A stretch of DNA of 5,756 bases from Prevotella sp. CAG:617 (GTDB lineage Bacteria > Bacteroidota > Bacteroidia > Bacteroidales > Bacteroidaceae). This document shows, in pieces, positions 1 to 5,756 of this stretch (position 1 is the stretch's first letter; each line of letters starts with the position of its first letter). The stretch spans positions 790-6,545 of the forward strand of contig FR903580.1 in assembly GCA_000438115.1 (NCBI GenBank), read 5' to 3'. A model generated the notes under the pieces. It ran no database searches. It was not told the DNA's origin and saw only the letters and a program-made list of their open reading frames with translations. The translations under genes were made by a program, and so were the position numbers.

Positions 1-110
1 AGTTATAAAAACGAAGGCAACAGAGAGCACTATACCCGTGAAGAGACCGCTTAAATAAATCAGATATGGTTTTAGTTCGTGTTTTCATGTTATTTTAGTT
101 CAGTTAGTGG
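1..110. other. Unassigned left edge, possible end of a neighbouring gene
   Basis: No gene can be assigned here. Two plus frames are open from the window edge and close at TAA 52-54 and TAA 56-58; the second ends in IPVKRPLK and could be the tail of an upstream plus-strand gene. On the minus strand an ATG at 88-86 opens a frame (MKTRTKTISDLFKRS...) running off the edge, and another minus frame reads as a hydrophobic stretch. A hydrophobic reading is expected opposite Lys/Glu-rich codons, so it is weak evidence. The bases beyond the left edge would decide between these. Confidence 0.3.
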
Positions 111-157
111 ATAAAAAGCATGAAGAGAGATTCCCTTTTCTGAAAATCTCTCTTCAT
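111..157 (-). terminator. Intrinsic terminator of tRNA-Lys
   Basis: A perfect 13-bp inverted repeat pairs 120-132 with 145-157 around a 12-nt loop. Read on the minus strand, the stem is followed by GC and then five U (117-113). It lies 3 bases past the tRNA 3' end, so it fits a Rho-independent terminator for the tRNA transcript. The stem is A/U-rich but long. On the plus strand no T-tract follows it, so it should act in one direction only. Confidence 0.8.
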
Positions 158-160
158 CTG

Positions 161-233
161 TGATTCGCTTGGGGTTCGAACCCAAGACCCCAACATTAAA
201 AGTGTTGTGCTCTACCAGCTGAGCTAGCGAATC
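161..233 (-). tRNA. tRNA-Lys (anticodon UUU)
   Basis: A complete 73-nt tRNA on the minus strand decodes lysine AAA/AAG codons. The acceptor arms GATTCGC (233-227) and GCGAATC (168-162) pair fully. The D arm is GCTC/GAGC (224-221 with 212-209). The anticodon stem CAACA/TGTTG encloses the loop CTTTTAA, which gives anticodon TTT at 200-198. The variable loop has 5 nt. The T arm TTGGG/CCCAA encloses TTCGAAC. The discriminator base is A (161) and the next bases are CAG, so CCA is not encoded and must be added after transcription. The gene stands alone between its own promoter and terminator. Confidence 0.98.
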
Positions 234-257
234 GAACCTTTTTGCTGTTAAGCGATG

Positions 258-289
258 CAAAGATACGGCGTTTTTTTGGATAGACCAAA
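258..289 (-). promoter_or_regulatory. Bacteroidetes-type promoter of tRNA-Lys
   Basis: On the minus strand TTTG (289-286) is followed, after exactly 20 nt, by TATCTTTG (265-258). This is a full match to the Bacteroidetes primary-sigma consensus of -33 TTTG and -7 TAnnTTTG. Transcription should start near 251, leaving about 18 nt of leader to be removed before the mature 5' end at 233. Confidence 0.8.
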
Positions 290-382
290 TTATTTGGATG
301 TTTTTTACCTGGGTGGTAACTGTGGGTAACATTTGATGCTGATGTGTGCATTTTGTTGCAAAATTTGAGTAAATGATAATGA

Positions 383-417
383 TTTGTGCAAAATGTGGAT
401 TTATTTATGTATTTTTG
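383..417 (+). promoter_or_regulatory. Probable promoter of the NSS transporter
   Basis: TATTTTTG at 410-417 fully matches the -7 consensus TAnnTTTG. The nearest upstream TTTG is at 383-386, 23 nt away, which is a little longer than the 20 nt seen at the tRNA promoter. Transcription would begin near 424, about 23 nt before the ATG at 447. The longer in-frame start at 384 would then lie upstream of the transcript. Confidence 0.5.
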
Positions 418-446
418 CGAAAAATGTAACCCGAAAAATAAGAATT

Positions 447-1838
447 ATGGTAAAGAATGAGAGAGGCGGATTCGGCAGTAAGTTAGGCGCCATACTGGCT
501 GCTGCCGGGTCGGCAGTAGGATTGGGCAATATCTGGCGTTTCCCGACCGAGACGGGCGAAAACGGAGGTGGTGCTTTTATTTTGATTTATATATTGTGTG
601 TCTTGTTGCTGGGTATGCCGGTTATGATTTCTGAGTTTATCATTGGCCGGCACTCGCACGCCAATACGGCTACAGCTTATAAGAAACTGGCCCCCGGCAC
701 GCCCTGGAAATGGGTGGGGCGCCTGGGCGTGTTGGCCGGATTTCTGATTTTGAGCTATTATGCGGTTGTGGCAGGATGGACACTGGAATATACCGTTGCC
801 TCGCTGTTCAATCGTTTCAATGCCATGGCACGTACGGGGCAGGCAGACGTGTTCAGTCGTTACTTCGAGCGTTTTGTGAGTGACCCTGTCAGTTCCGTAG
901 CCTATACCGTTATTTTTCTGTTGCTGACGCACGTGGTTATTGTACGCGGCGTACAGAAAGGCATAGAGAAATTTTCCAAGATCTTTATGCCCGTCTTGTT
1001 CGTGCTGTTGGTTTTGCTGATGGTCAGTTCGCTTACCATGCCGGGAGCCGTTCAGGGGCTTCGCTTCCTTTTTCTGCCAGATTTCAGCAAAATTGATTCC
1101 GGCGTTGTGCTGTCGGCTATGGGACAGGCCTTTTATTCATTGAGTCTGGGGATGGGCTGTCTGTGTACGTATGCCTCTTATTTCAGTAAGGATACCAAGT
1201 TGGGAAAGACGGCGCTGAGTGTGTCGGTCATTGATACGTGCGTGGCCGTAATGGCCGGTCTGATCATCTTTCCGGCCGTATTTTCGGTCGAAGGGGTGAA
1301 TCCGGATGCCGGACCTTCGCTGTTGTTCATTACGCTGCCTTCCATCTTTCAGACGGCATTTGGCAGTTATCCGGCTGTGGCCTATGTGTTTTCGCTGTTG
1401 TTCTACCTGTTGCTGGTGTTGGCTACGCTGACCTCCACCATTTCTTTACATGAGGTAGTAACGGCTTATATGTCGGAAGCACACCACATGTCGCGCAAAA
1501 AGGCTGCCGTGTGGGTTACTACCGGTTGTGTGGTACTGGGCGCCGTATGTTCATTGTCGATGGGCGTACTTTCAGACTATAAGCTCGGCGGAATGAATAT
1601 TTTTGATTTGTTCGACTTTGTGACGGCCAAGTGGATGCTTCCGGTAGGGGGTATTCTGATTTCCGTATTCGTGGGATGGCATCTGAATAAAAAAGTGATT
1701 GTTGCTGAAATGACGAATTATGGCACTCAGAAGTTTCCTGTAATCCGCACTTTCATCTTTTTGCTCAAGTTTGTTGTTCCGGTGTTGATTGCGTTGATTT
1801 TTCTCAACGAATTGGGACTTTTCCGTTTGTTGCTGTAA
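447..1838 (+). CDS. Sodium-dependent amino-acid transporter, NSS/SNF (LeuT) family
   Basis: This 463-residue inner-membrane protein probably imports an amino acid driven by Na+; the exact substrate cannot be read. Residues 23-28 (AVGLGN), Arg31 and ENGGGAF (38-44) match LeuT TM1 and the start of TM2, which carry Na+ ligands and the outer-gate arginine. TM6 has YSLSLGMG, with Tyr230 at the LeuT Phe253 position and Ser233 at Ser256. TM8 has ATLTS (326-330), matching the Na2-site Ala351/Thr354/Ser355. Asp263 in TM7 may take the place of LeuT Glu290, the acidic residue linked to chloride-independent transport. I count about 11 hydrophobic segments, and the protein is shorter than LeuT, as in many bacterial 11-TM members. 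The ATG at 447 is preferred because conservation starts just after it and the promoter lies immediately upstream; an in-frame ATG at 384 would precede the promoter. No SD is seen. It is monocistronic and ends at hairpin 1855-1914. Confidence 0.93.
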   Translation: MVKNERGGFGSKLGAILAAAGSAVGLGNIWRFPTETGENGGGAFILIYILCVLLLGMPVMISEFIIGRHSHANTATAYKKLAPGTPWKWVGRLGVLAGFLILSYYAVVAGWTLEYTVASLFNRFNAMARTGQADVFSRYFERFVSDPVSSVAYTVIFLLLTHVVIVRGVQKGIEKFSKIFMPVLFVLLVLLMVSSLTMPGAVQGLRFLFLPDFSKIDSGVVLSAMGQAFYSLSLGMGCLCTYASYFSKDTKLGKTALSVSVIDTCVAVMAGLIIFPAVFSVEGVNPDAGPSLLFITLPSIFQTAFGSYPAVAYVFSLLFYLLLVLATLTSTISLHEVVTAYMSEAHHMSRKKAAVWVTTGCVVLGAVCSLSMGVLSDYKLGGMNIFDLFDFVTAKWMLPVGGILISVFVGWHLNKKVIVAEMTNYGTQKFPVIRTFIFLLKFVVPVLIALIFLNELGLFRLLL

Positions 1839-1854
1839 GTTGCAGATGTAAAAG

Positions 1855-1914
1855 GAAAGCCTTGAGGCTGCCGTGTGTATATTACATGATACATGCGGCA
1901 GCCTCAAGGCTTTC
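1855..1914. terminator. Long bidirectional terminator hairpin between convergent genes
   Basis: A perfect 19-bp stem pairs 1855-1873 with 1896-1914. It extends inward through two G-T wobbles and further pairs to about 26 bp. It sits 17 nt after the transporter stop and about 36 nt from the peptidase stop on the other strand. On the plus strand the stem base ends in CTTTC followed by TT; on the minus strand it ends in TTTC followed by CTTTTA. It can therefore terminate both converging transcripts and limit antisense read-through. Confidence 0.8.
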
Positions 1915-1949
1915 TTGCCGGATTGGTCTGAACGGAAATGTGCGGTGTG

Positions 1950-3779
1950 TCAGCCCAGATGTTTTTTGAGGAAGCGCTCCATGGCCCGGTAAAAGTCGAA
2001 GCGGTTTTCCTGGTTGCTGAAGCCGTGGCCCTCGTTGTCCTTCACCAAATATTCCACCTCCACGCCCCTTTGGCGCAGGGCCTCCACCATCTGGTCGCTC
2101 TCGGCTTTGTTCACGCGCGGGTCGTTGGCGCCCTGCGCAATGAGCAGCGGTGCCTTGATGCGGTCGGCATGCAGGGCGGGTGAGTACGCCTCCAGCATGT
2201 CGCGGTCGGTTTGCGGATTGCCCACCTGCTCGTACATCATCTCGAGCATGGGGCGCCAGTAGGGCGGTATAGTGTTCATAAAGGTCAGCAGGTTCGACAC
2301 ACCCACGTAGTCAATGGCGCAGGCGTAGAGGTCGGGCGTGTAGGTCACGCCGGCCAGGGTGGCATAGCCCCCGTAGCTGCCGCCGTAGATGGCTACGCGC
2401 TTGGGGTCAGCAATGCCTTGCTCAATCAGCCAGTTTACGCCGTCGGTAATGTCGTTCTGCATGGCCTGTCCCCACTGCTTGTAGGAGGCTTCCAGGAAAC
2501 GGCGCCCGTAACCCGTGGAGCCCCTGAAGTTCATTTGGAACACCGCATAGCCGCGGTTGCATAGGAATTGCACCTCGGAGGAGTAGCCCCACGAGTCGCG
2601 CGCCCACGGTCCGCCGTGCGGATTGATGACTACCGGCAACTGTCGGGCCGTCTCCAGCGTGTGGCCCTGCGGCAGCGAGAGGTAAGCCTCGATGTGCAGC
2701 CCGTCACGCGTGGTGTAGCTCACGGCGTGCATCTCCACCAGATCCTCCTCGTGCAGCCACGGCGCCACGTCGGCCATCTTTCGGAGCTCGTCCGTTTCGG
2801 TGTTGTAGTAGTAATAGCTGCCACGCGTGCGGTCGCCACCCACGTAGAGCAGGCGTTTGGTCTCGTCGCGGCTCTCGTCGGCCAGTCCGAAGCGTTTGCC
2901 CGCAAAGCGCTTTTGCAGGCGTTCGCGCAGCGCCTTCTCGTAGTCGTCAAAATAGTGGCGGATGGGCTCCTTGTGGCCCGTGCAGAACACGCCAATCAGT
3001 TTTTTCCTCTTGCGGGAGTAGCTGATGTTGGAGATGTCGTACCGCTCGTTTTCGTAGAGCACCTCCAGCTCCTTACACGTGGCCGGGTCCATGAGCACCA
3101 GCACCAGCTTGTCGCGCCCCAGGTTGGTGGCGGCATACACGTAGCGGTTGTCGGGCGTAAACTCCATGAAGCTCACCGTCTCCTTGAAGTTCGTGGTCAG
3201 CACGGGGCGGAACGGCTCGTCCTCTGTGTCGCGGTAGAGCAGTTGTGTGTTTACGCCGTCCACGATAGCCGTCACCGCCCTCAACTTGCCCTCGTGGTCG
3301 GTCATCCAGCCCTGGTAGTTGCCCGGGTTTTCGGCCAGTTGCGTCAGCTCGCCCGTTTTCAGGTTCAGCCGGTAGGGGTCAAACACCTCCGGGTTGCGGC
3401 GGTTCATGGCAATGATAATCTGGTCGGGCACGTCCTCCAGGTCGTCAATAATGCCCACCTTCACGCCCGGAAAGTCCGTGTAGGCCCTGCCGTCGGTGCC
3501 GTCGGTGCGTATGCCGTACAGCTGGAAATTCTCGTCGCCACCCTTGTCCTTCACGTAGAGGATGCGGTCGTTGTCGGCCCACATGTAGCCGCCGATGTTG
3601 CGCTCCGTTTCAAAGGTAAGCTGCGTGGGCTGCTCGCGGTTCAGCGGTTGGATAAATAGGTTCATGCGGTCGCAATAGGGCGCCATGTACGAGATGTATT
3701 GGCCGTCGGGCGAAATTTGGAAGGCTGCCTGCTGTGAGTTTCTGAAAAAGTCTTCCAGCGGAATGTATGGGTATGACAT
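1950..3779 (-). CDS. S9 family prolyl-oligopeptidase-type serine peptidase, cytoplasmic
   Basis: This 609-residue serine peptidase of clan SC, family S9, most resembles acylaminoacyl-peptidase-like (S9C) members, which cleave short peptides. The N-terminal part (about 15-350) looks like a beta-propeller, with repeated strand patterns such as QISPDGQYISYM and MWADNDRILYV. The C-terminal alpha/beta-hydrolase domain has HGGP (388-391, oxyanion region) and FRGSTGYG (418-425). Nucleophile Ser468 lies in GGSYGGY, Asp553 in GANDPRV and His585 in NEGHGF, so the triad is complete. No signal peptide or membrane segment is present, so it should act in the cytoplasm, perhaps on imported peptides. The ATG at 3779 is chosen because the -7 box at 3812-3805 lies downstream of the alternative ATG at 3818. 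The stop is TGA. Codons are rich in G/C at the third position, which creates long antisense open frames. The exact substrate and S9 subfamily are not certain. Confidence 0.93.
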   Translation of the reverse strand: MSYPYIPLEDFFRNSQQAAFQISPDGQYISYMAPYCDRMNLFIQPLNREQPTQLTFETERNIGGYMWADNDRILYVKDKGGDENFQLYGIRTDGTDGRAYTDFPGVKVGIIDDLEDVPDQIIIAMNRRNPEVFDPYRLNLKTGELTQLAENPGNYQGWMTDHEGKLRAVTAIVDGVNTQLLYRDTEDEPFRPVLTTNFKETVSFMEFTPDNRYVYAATNLGRDKLVLVLMDPATCKELEVLYENERYDISNISYSRKRKKLIGVFCTGHKEPIRHYFDDYEKALRERLQKRFAGKRFGLADESRDETKRLLYVGGDRTRGSYYYYNTETDELRKMADVAPWLHEEDLVEMHAVSYTTRDGLHIEAYLSLPQGHTLETARQLPVVINPHGGPWARDSWGYSSEVQFLCNRGYAVFQMNFRGSTGYGRRFLEASYKQWGQAMQNDITDGVNWLIEQGIADPKRVAIYGGSYGGYATLAGVTYTPDLYACAIDYVGVSNLLTFMNTIPPYWRPMLEMMYEQVGNPQTDRDMLEAYSPALHADRIKAPLLIAQGANDPRVNKAESDQMVEALRQRGVEVEYLVKDNEGHGFSNQENRFDFYRAMERFLKKHLG

Positions 3780-3804
3780 AAATCTTTCTGTTTTTTGGTT
3801 GGTG

Positions 3805-3836
3805 CAAAGGTAATGCAATCCGTCCGATTTTGCAAG
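3805..3836 (-). promoter_or_regulatory. Promoter of the S9 peptidase
   Basis: On the minus strand CTTG (3836-3833) is followed after 20 nt by TACCTTTG (3812-3805), a full match to the -7 TAnnTTTG consensus with three of four -33 bases. The predicted start near 3798 gives a leader of about 19 nt before the ATG at 3779; that leader is A-rich and has no clear SD. The peptidase can thus be expressed apart from the genes upstream of it. Confidence 0.65.
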
Positions 3837-3921
3837 TCCTTCCGCTTGGGGTTTGTGCCGGAGAGTGGTCGTACTTTTTTTTGAGGTTCTGTTTTCGTGC
3901 CGTAGGGACCAGTCGCCTGGG

Positions 3922-5229
3922 TCAGCGCTGTTTGAGCTTCAGGGGGCAGCGGTAGCTGAGCGGGCTATCCGGGTCGCCCGCCTCCATGCTGGGGCGGCGC
4001 GTTTCGGTGTACCAGCGGCAGTAATTTTCGTCCACCTGGCGGAGCTCCTCCACCACTTTTTCCCAGGAGTCGGCGTACAGGCAATCCATGAGCACCCATT
4101 TGTGGTTGTACGGATTGTCGCCGTTACCGATGGGACGGCCGGCAATGATGCGGTAGGGAAACACCTGCCCGTCCGTGGTGAGCAGGCTGCCCAACAGATG
4201 GGGTGGCAGGGCCGCCAAGGCCCGGTTCAGCTTGCTTTCAGCCTGTTTCATGGCTTCGTCCGAGGCTTGGGTGGAGTTGCCCCGCCGGATGATTTTTACG
4301 CCAAGGTGGCCGTTGGCCTTGGTGGTAAAGAGCAGACAGAATCCATAGCCCAGCGTCGTGTGCACTTCGTTCCAGTCCTCTCCCAGTTGCAGCCTAATCA
4401 TTTCGGCCAGCAGCTTGAGCTCGGCTCCGCCGTAAAAGGCCTCAAGCGGCTGGTCGCCTATCCAGATGAACCGGAAGTCTTTAAAATATTGCGCGTAGGC
4501 CAGAATGCCTTTTGTCGCTTTCCAGGCGCTGGCTTGCGTGACCCGTCCGTTTTCTACGCGTGCGGCGTGTATGTTCTCACACACCGTAATGCCGCAATAG
4601 TCCCAGTAGTCCAGATGCAGGAAAAGGCGTCCCGTGTACCATGTGGCCGGAATGCGTGCCGGCTGTGCGGCCCCATAGCGTTGGGCCAGCTTCCGGCGCA
4701 GCGCGGCGGTGTCCAGTCCCAGGCAGAATTCGGGCTGCGGTCCGGTCCAGTACAGCTTGGCCGTGCCCTTTTTCTTATCGGTTTCCTCCAGCAGCCAGCA
4801 GCTTAGCGGCAGCGAGGGCGTGGCGGCCGAGCGTAGCAGGGGCATGTCAGCCGCTTGCAGGAACGTTTGGCTCACCCACGCGTCGTGCAATTCAAGGTGG
4901 AGGGGTTTCTGGCCCTGATACGTGAGGCGCTCCACACGCATGCGGTTGAGCAGCGGAGCGCGCCCCTTCTGCGTCCATCGGTTGAAGGCCTCTATCACCT
5001 GCGCTTCCGGCAGCGTGTCGGGCTTGAGCGGTGATTGGGCCAGTGCCTTGGCCACGCGGTTGCGGTGTCCCTCGGCCAGTCGGGCTCCGTCGAGATAATT
5101 TTCATGTCTGAGTAAGGAGTCGAGCGTAGGGAATTCATTCTGTCGGAAAATTTCGTTTTGCGCCACGACCGGAGGAGTCGGCATGAGCATGGTGCAAACG
5201 GAAAATAAGCATAATATGGTGTGTTTCAT
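3922..5229 (-). CDS. Exported protein of unknown function with possible TonB_C-like domain
   Basis: I do not recognise this 435-residue protein as a named family. Residues 1-23 are a Sec signal peptide: MKHTIL, a hydrophobic core, then VVA before Gln24. With no lipobox cysteine it should be released into the periplasm or remain soluble there. The mature part holds eight cysteines, including CGITVC, which could form disulfides. Residues about 265-361 follow the pattern of TonB C-terminal-like domains common in Bacteroidetes envelope proteins. They start with F.GG (265-268), then a helix, then GFCLLFTTKANGHLGVKIIRR, then DEA and a helix leading to LPP, and finally a polar turn and YRI. This is a pattern match only, without alignment. 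The N-terminal 200 residues are unassigned. The start 70 nt after the stop of a shorter related ORF suggests a shared transcript. No clear terminator separates it from the peptidase downstream. The stop is TGA. Confidence 0.8.
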   Translation of the reverse strand: MKHTILCLFSVCTMLMPTPPVVAQNEIFRQNEFPTLDSLLRHENYLDGARLAEGHRNRVAKALAQSPLKPDTLPEAQVIEAFNRWTQKGRAPLLNRMRVERLTYQGQKPLHLELHDAWVSQTFLQAADMPLLRSAATPSLPLSCWLLEETDKKKGTAKLYWTGPQPEFCLGLDTAALRRKLAQRYGAAQPARIPATWYTGRLFLHLDYWDYCGITVCENIHAARVENGRVTQASAWKATKGILAYAQYFKDFRFIWIGDQPLEAFYGGAELKLLAEMIRLQLGEDWNEVHTTLGYGFCLLFTTKANGHLGVKIIRRGNSTQASDEAMKQAESKLNRALAALPPHLLGSLLTTDGQVFPYRIIAGRPIGNGDNPYNHKWVLMDCLYADSWEKVVEELRQVDENYCRWYTETRRPSMEAGDPDSPLSYRCPLKLKQR

Positions 5230-5260
5230 GGCTTTTGTTTTTTAGTAGGTAATAATACGG

Positions 5261-5268
5261 CAAATATA
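5261..5268 (-). promoter_or_regulatory. Possible -7 element before the 435-residue exported protein
   Basis: TATATTTG (5268-5261, minus strand) fits TAnnTTTG and would start transcription about 25 nt before the ATG at 5229. About 20 nt upstream there is no TTTG or TTG, so the -33 half is missing. It may be an internal promoter or chance in an A/T-rich gap. Confidence 0.3.
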
Positions 5269-5299
5269 TCACAAGGGCTGAGTGAGTGTCATTCTTCGC

Positions 5300-5527
5300 T
5301 TATGGGTGCGTCGTTACTTTTTCACCACAATGTTTCCCAATTAATCGGGAAGTGTGGGGTTGCTCGGCCCGTTGGCGGAGTTGCTCCTCCACCCGTTGCC
5401 GGGCCTTGACGTAGTTGGAGTCACGGTAGACTTCGTCCAGCGAGTGGAACAGCTTTTGTGCCACGGACGGGCTGCTCCATCCGAAAAGGAGGCAGGGCAG
5501 CATGAAGGAGAGAATAGTGCGTTTCAT
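5300..5527 (-). pseudogene. Truncated N-terminal paralogue of the adjacent exported protein
   Basis: This 75-residue ORF starts MKRTIL, has a signal peptide ending SVA|Q, and then carries F.SLDEVYRDSNYVKAR. The neighbour at 3922-5229 has MKHTIL, VVA|Q and FPTLDSLLRHENYLDGAR, so the two share the same order of key residues (MK.TIL, Cys, VAQ, F..LD, NY, AR). After about residue 54 the similarity stops and the frame runs through an unrelated Lys/His-rich tail to TAA. It is most likely what is left of a tandem duplicate after deletion or frameshift. It could instead be a short real exported protein. The ATG at 5527 is chosen because it begins the signal peptide and matches the neighbour; the upstream in-frame ATG at 5716 lies before the promoter. 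Confidence 0.65.
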
Positions 5528-5626
5528 AGGCGAGTCGGTTTTAGTCAAGCGTTTGAGTATATCGTTAAGTCGGAGCGAAAGGCATTTTGTCCTTTTGCTG
5601 TGCACATTTATTAAAGATATGTGCGA

Positions 5627-5658
5627 TAAAGATAACGAAATCCGCCCGATTGGCCAAA
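5627..5658 (-). promoter_or_regulatory. Promoter of the exported-protein pair
   Basis: On the minus strand TTTG (5658-5655) is followed after exactly 20 nt by TATCTTTA (5634-5627), which matches the -7 consensus except for its last base. A second TATCTTTA lies 15 nt further on (5619-5612) without its own TTTG. The predicted start near 5620 gives a leader of about 93 nt before the ATG at 5527. It probably drives the truncated ORF and the full-length gene after it. Confidence 0.6.
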
Positions 5659-5693
5659 CTTGCAGTAGGTTTTTTCTTCCCGTTGCTCCTGCG

Positions 5694-5709
5694 CCCGGTA
5701 ACGACCGGG
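5694..5709. repeat. GC-rich hairpin upstream of the exported-protein promoter
   Basis: CCCGGT (5694-5699) and ACCGGG (5704-5709) form a 6-bp stem around a 4-nt loop, AACG. Five T follow on the plus strand at 5717-5721, but the gap from the stem is long for an intrinsic terminator, and no plus-strand gene precedes it. The role is unknown. Confidence 0.4.
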
Positions 5710-5722
5710 GAGGCACTTTTTC

Positions 5723-5742
5723 AAAACGAGGTCCGACCTCGT
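5723..5742 (-). terminator. Possible minus-strand terminator near the right edge
   Basis: A 7-bp stem pairs ACGAGGT (5726-5732) with ACCTCGT (5736-5742) around a 3-nt loop. Read on the minus strand it is followed by TTT (5725-5723), making four T with the stem's last base. It could end a minus-strand gene that lies beyond 5756. AGGTCCG recurs at 5750-5756, so a second similar element may start at the edge. Confidence 0.35.
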
Positions 5743-5756
5743 AAAAAATAGGTCCG

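Noticed and set aside
311..330. Short direct repeat GGTAAC (315-320 and 325-330) between the tRNA and transporter promoters
   Set aside because: Six bases repeated twice with no symmetry is too little to call an operator.
90..332. An 80-codon minus-strand open frame across the tRNA-Lys gene
   Set aside because: It overlaps the tRNA and its terminator completely, so it is not a protein gene.
483..932. A 149-codon minus-strand open frame inside the transporter gene
   Set aside because: It lies opposite the conserved NSS motifs and its product shows no domain or sensible composition.
2568..3659. A 363-codon plus-strand open frame opposite the S9 peptidase
   Set aside because: It is antisense to a peptidase with an intact catalytic triad. 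G/C-rich third positions suppress stops on the opposite strand, and the product is a Val/His/Leu/Arg-rich sequence without recognisable domains.
3780..3921. A terminator after the 435-residue exported protein
   Set aside because: Only a 4-bp CCAG/CTGG stem is visible and no T-tract follows on the minus strand, so read-through into the peptidase gene is possible and no terminator is called.
3853..4806. A 317-codon plus-strand open frame opposite the exported protein
   Set aside because: It has the same antisense effect. The minus-strand frame has a clear signal peptide and a paralogue, while this one has neither.
5545..5607. A 20-codon minus-strand upstream ORF in the leader of the truncated paralogue (MCTAKGQNAFRS...)
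   Set aside because: It has no SD, no codon run typical of attenuation and no terminator pair nearby, so it is not distinguishable from chance.

Overview
The window reads as ordinary chromosomal DNA of a Bacteroidales bacterium (Bacteroides, Prevotella or a relative; the genus cannot be fixed from this sequence). The main reason is the promoters. Upstream of the tRNA and of the coding genes there are matches to the Bacteroidetes -33 TTTG / -7 TAnnTTTG promoter, and the starts lack convincing Shine-Dalgarno sequences and have A-rich leaders instead. The tRNA gene does not encode its CCA end, and the exported proteins have signal peptides ending in VA|Q.

Layout, left to right. Positions 1-110 are an unassigned edge that may hold the last codons of a neighbouring gene. 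Positions 111-289 form a complete minus-strand tRNA-Lys(UUU) unit with promoter, gene and intrinsic terminator. From 383 to 1838 on the plus strand lies a promoter and a sodium-coupled amino-acid transporter of the NSS/SNF (LeuT) family, probably with 11 membrane segments. A long hairpin at 1855-1914 separates it from the convergent genes on the right and can end transcription from both sides.

Everything from 1950 to 5527 is on the minus strand. In transcription order it holds a promoter (5658-5627), a 75-residue exported ORF that looks like the broken N-terminal copy of the next gene, and a 435-residue exported protein of unknown function. The last of these has a possible degenerate TonB C-terminal-like domain. 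Next comes a 609-residue cytoplasmic S9 prolyl-oligopeptidase-type serine peptidase with its own promoter. The right edge (5694-5742) holds two small hairpins.

The peptidase and the amino-acid transporter could both serve amino-acid acquisition (peptide breakdown and Na+-driven uptake). They face each other, have separate promoters and are not an operon, so this link is only inference. No mobile element, CRISPR array, phage gene or defence system is visible. The most distinctive thing is the tandem pair of related exported proteins, one full length and one truncated. I do not see evidence for a wholly new system.
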